From Actinacidiphila oryziradicis (GTDB lineage: Bacteria; Actinomycetota; Actinomycetes; Streptomycetales; Streptomycetaceae): DNA of 64,000 nucleotides. Below the pieces are notes generated by a model, which worked only from the letters and a program-made list of their open reading frames with translations, made no database searches and had not been told where the DNA came from. Shown here piece by piece: positions 44,133 through 52,932 of this stretch (position 1 is the first letter of the stretch; each line of letters opens with the position of its first letter). The DNA is taken from positions 62,001 through 126,000 of the forward strand of contig NZ_SUMC01000006.1 in the NCBI RefSeq assembly GCF_005047355.1. Direction: 5' to 3'. Both the position numbers and the translations under genes were made by a program.

Positions 44133-45049
44133 CGCTCTCCTACCAGCTTCTCGATCAAGGCCAAGGACTCCCGGGGACTGAGAGCCTGGCCTCGAATGCT
44201 TCCGTAGCGCGCGGCCAGCATACGGACCTCCACTGGGTCGGTGACCAGATGGCCAACGCCTTGCACCTCCAAGTAGCCGACCTGGGGCTTGCTCTTCGGA
44301 GTGAGGAGGATGAACGGGCCATCTACGCCAGCGTATTCATGGCAATCCAGAGGAAGCACCTGGACTGTCGTGCTCCGCAGTCGTCCGACCTCCAGAAGGT
44401 GCTTCAACTGCCCCCGCTGGACACTTCGGCCCCCGATTTCACGGCGGAGAACCGACTCGTCGATCACCGCGGTCACCATGGGAGTGGGCCAGCGAGTCAG
44501 TATGTCCTGTCGTCCGAGCCTTGCGGCGACGCGCTGCTCGACGGTCTCCTCCGGTAACAAGGGTTGCCGTACAGAGAAGGTGACGCGTGCATACTCCTCG
44601 GTCTGGAGGAGGCCGGGAATGGTGAGGGTGCCAAAGAAGCTGATCTCTTCCGCCTCGCGCTCCAGCCGCGCGTAGTCGCGGAACCACGCCGGATGCCGGA
44701 CCCGCGCCCGGGCCTTCGCACGGGCGACCTCCTCCGTGGCCGCCCGCAACACCCCACCCGCGCCCAAGAGGTCATCGGCCGCGTCCAGGAACTCCGGTTG
44801 CGGGGTTCGCCGTCCCCGCTCCAGCGAGGACACCAGGTCTTCCCCGTACCCCAGCCGGTCGCCCAACTCCCGCTGGGTCAGCCCGGCCCGCTCCCGGAGG
44901 ACGCGCACCTGCCGCCCCAGCGCCCGGAAGAGTTCCGGTCCGCCGTCCTCCTCGTCCGGTGCCGGCTCGGGCCGCTCACCAGCCCCGGAGGAGGACAACG
45001 ACCCCGTACCGCCTGCCAATACACCCACCGCCCCGTTCAGCTCGCTCAC
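44129..45049 (-). CDS. XRE-family regulator with DUF5753 domain
   Basis: 306 aa. After a low-complexity N-terminus comes an XRE HTH (residues 40-95: LGRQVRVLRERAGLTQRELG, then DRLGYGEDLVSSLERGRRTP), then DUF5753 (105-300: HPAWFRDYARLEREAEEISF, IPGLLQTEEYARV, QVLPLDCHEYAGVDGPFILL). It is coupled to the DUF397 gene. These pairs are numerous in streptomycetes and often sit near developmental, toxin-antitoxin or defence loci; the partner usually modulates its DNA binding. Confidence 0.9.
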   Translation of the reverse strand: MSELNGAVGVLAGGTGSLSSSGAGERPEPAPDEEDGGPELFRALGRQVRVLRERAGLTQRELGDRLGYGEDLVSSLERGRRTPQPEFLDAADDLLGAGGVLRAATEEVARAKARARVRHPAWFRDYARLEREAEEISFFGTLTIPGLLQTEEYARVTFSVRQPLLPEETVEQRVAARLGRQDILTRWPTPMVTAVIDESVLRREIGGRSVQRGQLKHLLEVGRLRSTTVQVLPLDCHEYAGVDGPFILLTPKSKPQVGYLEVQGVGHLVTDPVEVRMLAARYGSIRGQALSPRESLALIEKLVGER

Positions 45050-45133
45050 CCACGGCCCGCCGCGTCCTCGGCGTCCCGTCCATCACAGCATAAGGTCATG
45101 CGCGCACACAGAGTGATGCCCCTTGTGGAGCGG

Positions 45134-46078
45134 TCAGGCGGCGGCGGAGGAGGCCGTGGCGCAGTCTCGGCACAGCCCCGGGTGTTCGGATCGGTAGCCG
45201 CGGTCGCAGGCGTCGCAGTTCTGCATGGGGGCGACGTTGGGGTGCTGGGCCTGAGGGGAGCGTAGCGGTGTCGCGTTCACCGGTTTGAGGTGTTCCAGCC
45301 GGTACGCGATCATTCCGGCAGGCCTTCGTAGGATCGGCCCGGGGAGGTTGGCGCTGACCGTCTCCACGATCTGGTGGGGGCCGATCCCGCGCTGCAGCCA
45401 GTCGTCCACGGCGGGCGCGAGCCGGTCGATATCCCGCTCGGAGAGCAGCAGTCGCGGATCCCGGAGCCGGAGCGCGGCGAGCACGGCGACGGCCTCGGGT
45501 GCGGGCGGTAGGCCGGTTGCGGGTGGTGCCGCTGCCGGTGCTGGCCTTGGGGCGGGCCGGGGCGCGGGCTCCGATGAGGGCGCGGGTGTGGGCTGCGGCT
45601 TCAGCTCCGGCTCGGGCTTCGGCTGCGGCTCGGGCTGCGGTCGGGGCTCCGGCTCCGGTGGGGGCGAGGCGTCGGGTCGGGGTGCGCTCTGCGGGGTGGG
45701 CCGGGCGCGGTCGGTTGCCTGTGCGGCGGGGGAGGGGTCGTCGTAGACGTACGTACGGGTACGGACCTGCCCGTTGGCCACGCGCACCGGCACCCGTTCC
45801 AGGAAGCCCTCCGCCTCCAGTTCGTTCAGGGCCCGGGCCAGCCGGGTCTCGCCTTCGCTGAAGTGCGTCCGCAGCGCCTCGATGCTGACGGGTACGCCGT
45901 CCGGCACGGACATCAGGTACGCCCCGACGCCGACGGTCACGGCGCTTCCGGGACGCTGCGCGAGGCGGTTGGACAGGATGGTGAAGTTCGCCGTGAGACG
46001 GCGTCGTACGTGGACGACACCGGCCGTCACAGGCTCGGCGGATGCGCGCGAGGGCGCGTTAGACTGCGGCTCAGCCAT
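45134..46078 (-). CDS. Winged-HTH protein with proline-rich linker and zinc ribbon
   Basis: 314 aa from ATG 46078 (MAEPQS...), matching the usual start of this Streptomyces family; GTG 46189 would add 37 residues. Residues 10-110 form a winged HTH (NFTILSNRLAQRPGSAVTVG; RLARALNELEAEGFLERVPV). A roughly 90-residue Pro/Glu/Lys repeat linker follows, then a helical domain (RLRDPRLLLSERDIDRLAPA) and a C-terminal zinc ribbon CDACDRGYRSEHPGLCRDC. It is probably a DNA-binding regulator. A palindrome at 46208-46217 lies in its promoter region. Confidence 0.8.
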   Translation of the reverse strand: MAEPQSNAPSRASAEPVTAGVVHVRRRLTANFTILSNRLAQRPGSAVTVGVGAYLMSVPDGVPVSIEALRTHFSEGETRLARALNELEAEGFLERVPVRVANGQVRTRTYVYDDPSPAAQATDRARPTPQSAPRPDASPPPEPEPRPQPEPQPKPEPELKPQPTPAPSSEPAPRPAPRPAPAAAPPATGLPPAPEAVAVLAALRLRDPRLLLSERDIDRLAPAVDDWLQRGIGPHQIVETVSANLPGPILRRPAGMIAYRLEHLKPVNATPLRSPQAQHPNVAPMQNCDACDRGYRSEHPGLCRDCATASSAAA

Positions 46079-46207
46079 TGGGAAGGTCAACTCTTCCTGG
46101 GTGGTCAGGCCTCGGTCGGGATTGGCGTCCCTGCCGGGGCCGTTCGTCTGTGTGAGGTTGTTTGCCGCGACGATACCCCCACCTTCCACCCGCGCGCGCC
46201 CAAGTCC

Positions 46208-46217
46208 CCCATATGGG
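46208..46217. promoter_or_regulatory. Palindrome upstream of the zinc-ribbon HTH gene
   Basis: CCCATATGGG, a perfect 10-bp palindrome about 130 bases upstream of ATG 46078 in the gene-free part of 46190-46460. Candidate operator; no other clear element was seen in this stretch. Confidence 0.35.
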
Positions 46218-46460
46218 TGACTCTTTGGGGAGAGGCCAGGTGGGGTGAGGTTTTAGTCCTTACTTCACAGTCCTTGGTAGGTGTCGCCCGGAGCGCCGGT
46301 CCCTGGTCATCCACCACCCGTCCCGACTTACCGGCGCCTGGGGCGCGCGGTACCGGTTACGTCATACGCGGGTCAGCCAGGATGCAGGCCGCGCATCGGG
46401 CTTAGCAGCAGTGCTGGGTTGCCACACTTCCGGGTGACGGACCACGGGCAACACCTCTCG

Positions 46461-46591
46461 GCCCGGCGCCGGTCCCGGCCTCTTCGGCTGTTCGGACGGG
46501 CCGCTGGTCATGGCTGGGCCAGGTGTCCCTCAGCCACTCCGGGTACCGGGCGTAGAAGTCGGCCATCTTGGACCAGGACGGGTCGCCGGAG
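46461..46591. repeat. Repeat R1: damaged copy of a 3' gene fragment
   Basis: This ~131-bp segment matches 56650-56783 at over 90% by eye in the same orientation. Read on the minus strand it gives the C-terminus WSKMADFYARYPEWLR; a one-base deletion (GTGTCCC against GTGTTCCC) breaks the frame here. It abuts IS4 transposase sequence. Confidence 0.8.
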
Positions 46592-46892
46592 CGAGCGGGA
46601 CCGCGGCCACGCCGGGGGCGTTCTGGCGCGGCCTGCGGCTGGTCTCGATGGACGGCTCCTTGTTCGACGTGCCCGGCAGCAAGGCGAACGACGCCGCCTA
46701 CACCCGTGCCGCCAACGGCGGCCGGCCCGGTCCTTTCCCCCAGGTGCGGTTCCCCACGTCCACCCGGCCCGCGCCACCTCGGTCGACGACCTCGCTCACG
46801 AAACGCGACGGTTCTTGCGGCGCAGACAGAGCCAATCCCACATCCTCTGCGGCTACTTCGCCGCCGGCCGCGTCCGTTACACGATCCAGTAG
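46592..46892 (+). mobile_element. Internal fragment of an IS4-family transposase
   Basis: A plus-strand frame reads GAFWRGLRLVSMDGSLFDVP, then SKANDAAYTRAANGG, the DDE-region segment of Streptomyces IS4 transposases with the first catalytic Asp (MDGS..D). The frame is lost near 46770 and neither terminus is present. Confidence 0.65.
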
Positions 46893-46911
46893 GAAACCCA
46901 TCAGTTTCAGT

Positions 46912-47565
46912 TCAATAAGTCTTGGCCATTGACCCCGGCCCTGTCTGCGGTTCTGCATAGAGAACAAGATTTCTAGTATATGTTTGGCGGGTACGGTCGT
47001 ATGGGCCTGTGCAGGTGACTAGTGCAAGGCGGGGAACTCCCGAATCGGTGAACAAGTCATGGGGAAGTTTCTGTTTTTCGTAGGTGCGGCGGGCCCTGAT
47101 CACATAGGAATGGTCGCGGCCATTCGAGTCCTCGATGTCCACTACTGATCCCAGCGGGATCCGGCTCAACTGGGCGAAGACTCCCAACCCGCTGGTCCAG
47201 GAATCCACATGCCCGGTGAGCAGGACTGTTCCGGTTGGTGCTCCTGGACGCGCGCCAAGCACCCACCACCCTACGTGGGAAGCTGGTTCCGGAACCCGCA
47301 GCGTACCGTTGCCGTCCGCGTCCATCGGGTCCACGGGCGCCCGTAGGTAGCCGCGGACCGAAATGGCTACCGGGATGGAAAATCCGTCCGCGTGGGACCG
47401 CTTCGATGTCGGATAGCGTGCAGGCAGCGTGCCAGCGTCCGTGACAACTCCGGGATGTCGGGTCAGCATCATGGAAATTCCAGTGCTGGCCGTTGCAAGT
47501 CCCGTAGTCATAACGAGGATGACTATGGCGAGCCGCGGCCGCCACCGGAGTCTGCCTCTGCTCAC
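46912..47565 (-). CDS. Class F-type sortase
   Basis: 217 aa. N-terminal membrane anchor (residues 10-34), then a sortase beta-barrel from about 65 (FSIPVAISVRGYLRAPVDP). Catalytic residues are visible: His119 in LLTGHVDS, Cys185 in LVTCTGPYD, Arg198 in YTRNLVLYA. The TxTxC-like spacing and short length fit the actinobacterial class F group. It acts on the outer face of the membrane, joining surface proteins to cell wall. Its start overlaps the stop of the DUF4142 gene by four bases, so that protein is the likely dedicated substrate. Confidence 0.87.
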   Translation of the reverse strand: MSRGRLRWRPRLAIVILVMTTGLATASTGISMMLTRHPGVVTDAGTLPARYPTSKRSHADGFSIPVAISVRGYLRAPVDPMDADGNGTLRVPEPASHVGWWVLGARPGAPTGTVLLTGHVDSWTSGLGVFAQLSRIPLGSVVDIEDSNGRDHSYVIRARRTYEKQKLPHDLFTDSGVPRLALVTCTGPYDRTRQTYTRNLVLYAEPQTGPGSMAKTY

Positions 47566-48266
47566 CTGGAGTATGCCCGGCGCCGTCTCAGGAGTACGAT
47601 TCCCGCAGCGGTTCCCGCTGAGGCAAGTACGGCTCCTCCGGCTGAGAGAGCCATCCCGGTGGCCGGAACCGAACCGCCGCTCGCGGCCTCGGCCGCCTTC
47701 CCGGACTCACCTGCGGGGATTTTGTTCGTCCCTACCTGGCCATGGCACTTCCCCCCGTAGACCATCCGCAAGTGCTTGTAGATTACCGGCCGGGCGATCT
47801 GCGCATACTGCTTGGCTTGGGTGTTGATCCCCTGCTTGATCTCCTTGTCGATCAGGCTCAATGCCTGCTTGTGGCCGGCGAACATCATGTTCAGCCACGC
47901 CTTGTCGTACGCCGCGGTGTGTGCCTTGGCCAGGGAGGCCATCGCCTTCTGCGCCGTCGCCTCAACCTTGTCTGCCTTGGCCAGCGGGATACGCGCAGCA
48001 TACGCGACGGGCCTGACCTCCGCTTCGAGCTGTCTGTGATCGTGGACGAGCACCGCACCGACCTGCTTGATGCATTCGGTGGTAGCACTGCTCTGAGCGT
48101 ACTCGCCCGCGACTATTTCCGTCAGATTCACCATGTTCATGGTTTGGGCGAACGTGGTGTCGCCTTTACTGACGTCGGTTTCAGCGGCAACTGCGGGGCC
48201 GGCAGCTCCTCCTGCGACTGCCAGAACAGTCATCGCGACGGAAGCGAAGCGTGTAGGGCGTCCCAT
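47562..48266 (-). CDS. DUF4142 surface protein, probable sortase substrate
   Basis: 234 aa. Signal peptide 1-28 (AMTVLAVAGGAAGPAVAA), DUF4142 helical domain 32-175 (FAQTMNMVNLTEIVAGEYAQ; HDHRQLEAEV; HKQALSLIDKEIKQG), an Ala/Ser linker, then a cell-wall sorting tail: SVPATG (about 197-202), a hydrophobic helix and RRRRAYSR. The motif VPATG departs from LPxTG/LAxTG, which may match the specificity of the coupled sortase. DUF4142 proteins are periplasmic or surface ferritin-like helical bundles of unknown role. Confidence 0.85.
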   Translation of the reverse strand: MGRPTRFASVAMTVLAVAGGAAGPAVAAETDVSKGDTTFAQTMNMVNLTEIVAGEYAQSSATTECIKQVGAVLVHDHRQLEAEVRPVAYAARIPLAKADKVEATAQKAMASLAKAHTAAYDKAWLNMMFAGHKQALSLIDKEIKQGINTQAKQYAQIARPVIYKHLRMVYGGKCHGQVGTNKIPAGESGKAAEAASGGSVPATGMALSAGGAVLASAGTAAGIVLLRRRRAYSR

Positions 48267-48633
48267 TCCTTTTTCCTTTCAGTGACGTTGTCTCGCGTCT
48301 CTGCCTCGCTGGCAGACCCCGGGTTTTCCGTTCGGCAGGTCCGCTAAGCGGCATGAACTCGCCTAGACTCAGACACCCGAAGAGACGGGTTCTGGGAACC
48401 GTTGCCGCTGGCTGCGACACAACGAGAAAGCCGTTGGAACGAGCTCCAAATGAGCCCTGACCCATTCTTATTCCAAGCCCCAGGATGCCGCACATTGATA
48501 CCCCCAAGCGGGTTACTCCGGTTGACCTCGACGAGTCTTCGGCAGAGCACATTGCTCGTCCAGATCCTCTCCAGTCGTACGCCTTGGCCCAACGTCGCTC
48601 GGCTAGTCCGAGATTGTCTATGATCTCGATCTT
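48267..48633. other. Intergenic region between DUF4142 gene and IS4 relic
   Basis: 367 bases with no recognised gene; AT-richer than its neighbours. It should contain the promoter of the DUF4142/sortase operon (minus strand) and, near 48600-48633, the left end of the IS4 relic. No clear terminal inverted repeat was identified. Confidence 0.35.
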
Positions 48634-48880
48634 GTGCCGAAGGATCACATAGCTGGTGAGACGTACCCGGAGCGGATCCGGATGGGGCTGCTGTCGCGGA
48701 CCTTTCCCCCGGAGTTGGTCGACTTCGTGGTCGACGAGGCGGGGGCGCGGGAGGAGCGGACCCGGTCGCTGCCGTCCCGGCTGACGGTGTACTTCATTTT
48801 GACGATGTGGCTGTTCACCGGGTACGGATACGGGCTGGTGCTGCGGGAGTTGGTGGAGCACTTGCCAATGCGCAGCCTCA
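48634..48880 (+). mobile_element. N-terminal fragment of an IS4-family transposase
   Basis: From GTG 48634: GLLSRTFPPELVDFVVDEAG, then LPSRLTVYFILTMWLFTGYG and LRELVEHLP, the insertion-element-4 N-terminal domain. Similarity stops near 48880, where a large stem-loop begins. Confidence 0.68.
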
Positions 48881-48890
48881 ACCCGAACCC

Positions 48891-48932
48891 GCGGTTGCGG
48901 CGCCCGGCTTGCCAGCCGGGCGCCGCAACCGC
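48891..48932. terminator. 19-bp perfect stem-loop
   Basis: Arms GCGGTTGCGGCGCCCGGCT and its complement around a TGCC loop. It lies six bases past the stop of the minus-strand hydrolase gene and is its likely terminator, also insulating against the IS4 relic. Confidence 0.8.
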
Positions 48933-48937
48933 TCAGG

Positions 48938-49705
48938 TCAGGCCGACGCGGTGACTGCTCCGCCGAGGTGCCGGTCGAAGAACCGGACCGCGCTGTCGAC
49001 CTCGAACCGGGGCAGCTCCTTGTGCTTGCCCGAGTTCACGTGCAACGACTTCTCCTTCGAGGCGAAGGCGTCGAACAGCGCGAGACCCTCCTCGCGCGAG
49101 ATGTGCTCGTCGTCCCACTGCATGTCGAACTCGATCGGGATGGTGATCTGCTTCGCCTTGTCGGCCAGGACATCGGGCCAGTGCTGACCGAAGACCGCGG
49201 CGGTGATCCTGGGTTCGATCGCCACAAGCGGCACGCCGATCGCCGTGCCCATGTTGATGCCCCAGAAGCCAACTAGCCCGTCGGTGCCGATCTCCGGGAG
49301 TTCCTGGAGGGCGTCCAGGGTCGCCTGATACTCGGGCACGGCGAGCTCCGCCAGGTGGTCGTTGTAGCGCACGACGATCGGGCCTTCCGGTTCGCCCGCC
49401 GCCCTCGCCCGGAACAGCTCGGCGATTTCCGCCTCGTCGTGCGCCGTGCGCGGCCGGTCGCCGTGACCGGGCGCGTCGATGACGGCGACGTGGAAGCCGC
49501 AGCCGGTCACGACGCGCTGGGCGCGGCCGGACATCGCCGGGTGCTTCTTGTGGTTGCCGCCGCCGTGGGCCATCAGGATCAGGGGCGCGCGATCGGCCGT
49601 ATTGGAGGCCGGCGACCACAGGACGCCGGGGACGTCGCCCACGGTGAAGTCGCGTTCGAGCATGCCGTTCGATGACGACTCGGCGGTGTACTGCAGAGAG
49701 TGCAT
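48938..49705 (-). CDS. Alpha/beta-hydrolase (dienelactone-hydrolase-like) with altered nucleophile
   Basis: 255 aa, ATG 49705. The fold is clear: LILMAHGGGNHKKHP (oxyanion His-Gly), FHVAVIDAPGHGDRP, the elbow region LVGFWGINMGTAIG, a late acid in IEFDMQWDDEH and a late His. In relatives the elbow is GxSxG; here it reads GINMG, with Asn for the nucleophilic Ser (AAC). The enzyme may be inactive or use different chemistry. It has no operon partner and is flanked by IS4 fragments, so it may have arrived with, or been stranded by, transposition. Confidence 0.82.
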   Translation of the reverse strand: MHSLQYTAESSSNGMLERDFTVGDVPGVLWSPASNTADRAPLILMAHGGGNHKKHPAMSGRAQRVVTGCGFHVAVIDAPGHGDRPRTAHDEAEIAELFRARAAGEPEGPIVVRYNDHLAELAVPEYQATLDALQELPEIGTDGLVGFWGINMGTAIGVPLVAIEPRITAAVFGQHWPDVLADKAKQITIPIEFDMQWDDEHISREEGLALFDAFASKEKSLHVNSGKHKELPRFEVDSAVRFFDRHLGGAVTASA

Positions 49706-49961
49706 AGGTGGTGCCTTTCGGGAGTGCCTTGTTATCGAGGCGCTCCCGGCGACACCTGCGTCAATCGCCTGACCGTGACGAGAGGGAGAGCACCCACATG
49801 GATACAGCGTTCATGGGTCTCACCTCCTCGGACGGTGTCGCGGTCGACTGAAAGCTACCAGCCCGACCGCGATCCCGCCCACCCCTTTTTTCCGCCACGT
49901 GATCACAACTCCAGTCAGGCCCTAACGGTCCAGCTCTTGAACCTAAGGAGCCGAAATAATC
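49706..49961. other. Intergenic, no gene seen
   Basis: 256 bases upstream of the hydrolase; contains its promoter region and an AT-rich stretch near 49885-49960. No further element recognised. Confidence 0.3.
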
Positions 49962-50227
49962 TAGGGCGTGTATCCACCCGACTCCGCTGGACGCTGGAAG
50001 AGGTCGCGACCGAACTCCTCGACGATCTTCTCCCCAGCCGCCGGGACCGACGCTGCGAACGCGTCAAGAAGCCACCGAAGAACAAGTTCGCGATCAAGAG
50101 GCGAGACCAGCCGCGCACTCCCAGTAACGTCCACTACACGTTCAGAGTCACCAAACACCGGCCCCTACCTGCGGAAACGCCTCAAGTCACCGGCATTGGC
50201 AGATCAGAGGCCGGATCCTATATTTGA
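49962..50227 (+). mobile_element. C-terminal fragment of an IS4-family transposase
   Basis: A plus-strand frame reads LLDDLLPSRRDRRCERVKKP, then PKNKFAIKRRDQPRTPSNVH, the conserved basic C-terminus of IS4-type transposases (LP.RR.R...R.VK.....F..KR). The stop is at 50225-50227. With the pieces at 46592 and 48634 it suggests one or more broken IS4 copies. Confidence 0.6.
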
Positions 50228-50302
50228 GCCCGCCAGGCACGCGACCGCGTGACCGGTCGGCCACCGTGCCCGGGCGGGCGGGCCTGCGCGCCCGCCCGGG
50301 CC

Positions 50303-51127
50303 TCACAGCATGCGGCCGATCCTGTCCGCGTGTTCCTTGAGCACGGGCAGGAACCGCTCGCGCATGTCCTCCAGACCGATGCGGGCGGTGAACGCACTGA
50401 CGCTGAGCGCGGCCCGGGTGGCACCCCGTGAGTCCTTCACCGGTGTGGCCATCGACCGCATGCCAAGTTCCAGCTCTTCGTCCGTGAACGCAACCTCCTG
50501 CGTGCGTGCCTCCACGATGCGCCGGCTGATCTCCTCGATATCGACGAGCGACTTCTCCGTACGGGCCTCGGGCCGGCAGCCCGCCAGGTACGCGTCCAGC
50601 TCCTCGTCGGGCAGCGCCGCCAGCAGTACCCGACCCGTGGCCGAGCTGCACGCGGGCAGCCGGATGCCGACACGCACCCCCGCCGACACGATTCGCTCGG
50701 TCTCCGCCCGAGCCACGAACACCGCCGCGCCATCCTCGAACACCGCCAACGATACGGACTCCCCAAGCTGTTGACGGGCCGACAGCAGAATGGGCTGGGC
50801 GAGTCGCGGCAGCGGATCGGTCCGTGCGTACGAGCCGCCAAGCCGCACCATCCGGGGGGTCGGCCGGAAGTGCTTACCGTCGTGCGCCAGAAAGCCGAGT
50901 TCGGTCAGCGTGAGCAGGCAGCGTCGCGCCGTGGCCCGGCTCAGACCCGTGGCACGGGCCGCCTCCGAGACCGTGAGCTGCGAATACGACTGCCCGAACG
51001 TCTCGATCACAGCCAGCCCCTTGGCCAGCCCCGCCATGCCCTCCGGAGCACGCGGGCGCAGATTGCGCGACTCGGGAGTCTTGACATCGCTCTGCAGACT
51101 GAGCTTTTCTGTTCGTATATTGGCCAT
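50303..51127 (-). CDS. tpaR: IclR-family regulator of the terephthalate operon
   Basis: 274 aa; ATG 51127. Winged HTH near 45-85 (LTVSEAARATGLSRATARRC, LLTLTELGFL), then an IclR effector domain 110-270 (SVSLAVFEDGAAVFVARAE, CSSATGRVLLAALPD, TDEELELGMRSMATPV). It belongs to the PcaR/PobR/TphR branch used for aromatic acids. It is divergent from the dioxygenase operon, and a perfect 8-bp-arm inverted repeat begins immediately upstream of its start codon. By analogy with Rhodococcus and Comamonas systems it should respond to terephthalate. Confidence 0.87.
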   Translation of the reverse strand: MANIRTEKLSLQSDVKTPESRNLRPRAPEGMAGLAKGLAVIETFGQSYSQLTVSEAARATGLSRATARRCLLTLTELGFLAHDGKHFRPTPRMVRLGGSYARTDPLPRLAQPILLSARQQLGESVSLAVFEDGAAVFVARAETERIVSAGVRVGIRLPACSSATGRVLLAALPDEELDAYLAGCRPEARTEKSLVDIEEISRRIVEARTQEVAFTDEELELGMRSMATPVKDSRGATRAALSVSAFTARIGLEDMRERFLPVLKEHADRIGRML

Positions 51128-51146
51128 GTGTTCGTTATACGAACAC
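51128..51146. promoter_or_regulatory. Operator between tpaR and the dioxygenase genes
   Basis: GTGTTCGT-TAT-ACGAACAC, perfect 8-bp arms with a 3-base spacer, abutting the tpaR start codon. A related half site, TGTTCGTATA, lies inside the tpaR 5' end at about 51110. Both strands would be controlled from here. Confidence 0.7.
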
Positions 51147-51187
51147 CGTGAGGGTTTGTCAAGCCCCCGCGAAGAGAAGGAGGAGCG

Positions 51188-52459
51188 TTGCCGAACACCG
51201 TGTCCCAAACGGACGACCGGGACCGCCCGGAGTGGCCCGCGGAACTCACCCGCGTGCCGTACTGGGTCTTCCAGCGCCAGGACATCTACCGCGCCGAGCA
51301 GGAAAAGCTGTTCCGTGGACCCTATTGGAGCTACCTCTGCCTGGAGGCCGAGGTCCCCGCCCCCGGTGACTACCGCACCAGCTTCCTCGGCGACACCCCC
51401 GTCATCGTCTCCCGCGACCAGGACGGCGAGCTCTACGCTTTCGAGAACCGGTGCGCCCACCGGGGCGCGCTCCTCGCGCTCGACGACGGGGGCAACGCCA
51501 AGGACTTCACCTGCGTCTACCACGCCTGGAGCTACAACCTTCAGGGCGATCTCACCGGGGTCGCCTTCAAGGACGGCATCAACGGCCGCGGCGGCATGTC
51601 GAAGCACTTCTGCCTGGAGGACCACGGGCCGCGCAAGCTGCGGCTCGCCGTCGTGAGCGGCCTGGTATTCGGCAGCTTCGACGAGGACGTGCCGGACATC
51701 GAAGACTACCTCGGCGACGAGATCCTCAGCCGGATCGAGCGGGTCCTCGGCGGGCGCACCCCGGTCGTCCTCGGCCGCTTCACGCAGCTGCTTCCGAACA
51801 ACTGGAAGCTCTACATGGAGAACGTCAAGGACTCCTACCACGCGAGCATCCTGCATCTGTTCTTCACCACGTTCGGGATCAACCGGCTCGGCCAGCGCGG
51901 CGGCATCATCGTCAGCGAGAGCGGCGCCCACCACGTGAGCTACTCGGCCATCGACCCCGAGATAGAGCACGACGCAGCCTACTCCCAGCAGAACATCCGC
52001 TCCGACAGCGAGTACACGCTGGCCGACCCCTCGCTCCTGAACGGGTTCAGCGAGGTCGGCGACGACATCACCCTGCAGATCCTCTCGGTCTTCCCCGGCT
52101 TCGTCCTCCAGCAGATCCAGAACTCGGTGGCTGTCCGTCAGATCCTGCCCCGCGGAGTGACGTCCACCCGGCTGAACTGGACGTACCTCGGCTTCGAGGA
52201 GGACACCCCAGAGCAGCGCACGGTGCGGCTCAAGCAAGGCAACCTGGTCGGACCCGCCGGCTACATCTCGATGGAGGACGGCTGCGTCGGCGGCTTCGTC
52301 CAGCGCGGCATCGCGGGCGCGAGCGACCAGCAGGCCGTGCTGGAGATGGGCGGCGCCTCCGCCGAGTCCAGCGACAGCCGCGTGACCGAGGCCTCGGTCC
52401 GGGGCTTCTGGAAGGCGTACCGCGAAGGCATGAACCTGCGACAGGAGAAGAACCAGTGA
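51188..52459 (+). CDS. tpaAa: Terephthalate 1,2-dioxygenase, large (alpha) subunit
   Basis: 423 aa, TTG start preceded by GAAGGAGGAG. Rieske [2Fe-2S] ligands are Cys89/His91 (NRCAHRG) and Cys109/His112 (CVYHAWSY). The mononuclear iron site is in [12 protein letters not shown] (two His; Asp bridging). Similarity to TphA2/TpaAa runs along the whole length, notably [63 protein letters not shown] and [11 protein letters not shown]. It hydroxylates terephthalate to the 1,2-cis-dihydrodiol with electrons from the reductase. It heads the operon; its stop overlaps the GTG of the small subunit. Confidence 0.92.
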   Translation: MPNTVSQTDDRDRPEWPAELTRVPYWVFQRQDIYRAEQEKLFRGPYWSYLCLEAEVPAPGDYRTSFLGDTPVIVSRDQDGELYAFENRCAHRGALLALDDGGNAKDFTCVYHAWSYNLQGDLTGVAFKDGINGRGGMSKHFCLEDHGPRKLRLAVVSGLVFGSFDEDVPDIEDYLGDEILSRIERVLGGRTPVVLGRFTQLLPNNWKLYMENVKDSYHASILHLFFTTFGINRLGQRGGIIVSESGAHHVSYSAIDPEIEHDAAYSQQNIRSDSEYTLADPSLLNGFSEVGDDITLQILSVFPGFVLQQIQNSVAVRQILPRGVTSTRLNWTYLGFEEDTPEQRTVRLKQGNLVGPAGYISMEDGCVGGFVQRGIAGASDQQAVLEMGGASAESSDSRVTEASVRGFWKAYREGMNLRQEKNQ

Positions 52460-52932
52460 CCGTGACCACGGACGTCTTCGGGCTCCTCAGCCGCGCCCAG
52501 GCCGAATACGCCCGGTGCATCGACGAAGGCCCACTGGAGGACTGGCCCGCGTTCTTCGAGGAGGACTGCCACTACCGGATCACCACCGCCGACAACCACC
52601 GCCAGGGATTGGAGGCGGGAGTGGTCTGGGCCGATAACCGGCGTATGCTCGCCGACCGGATCTCCGCCCTGCGTGAGGCCAACATCTACGAGGCGCACAC
52701 CTACCGGCACATCCTCGGCCAGCCCGCGATCCTGGAGGAGTTCGGCGACGGTGCCCGCAGCGAGACCGGCTTCATCGTCGTACGGGTGATGCGCGACGGC
52801 ACGACCGGCATCTTCGCCACCGGCCGTTACATCGACCGGTACCGCTTCGACAACGGGCGGGCGAGCCTGGCCGAGCGGATCGTGGTCTGCGACAGCTCTG
52901 CCATCGACACCCTGCTGGCGCTGCCGCTATGA
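52456..52932 (+). CDS. tpaAb: Terephthalate 1,2-dioxygenase, small (beta) subunit
   Basis: 158 aa, GTG 52456 overlapping the large-subunit stop. Ring-hydroxylating dioxygenase beta fold (SnoaL-like cone): [55 protein letters not shown] and [20 protein letters not shown]. It has no metal site and stabilises the alpha3beta3 hexamer. Its stop overlaps the ATG of the dehydrogenase gene (ATGA). Confidence 0.92.
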   Translation: MTVTTDVFGLLSRAQAEYARCIDEGPLEDWPAFFEEDCHYRITTADNHRQGLEAGVVWADNRRMLADRISALREANIYEAHTYRHILGQPAILEEFGDGARSETGFIVVRVMRDGTTGIFATGRYIDRYRFDNGRASLAERIVVCDSSAIDTLLALPL

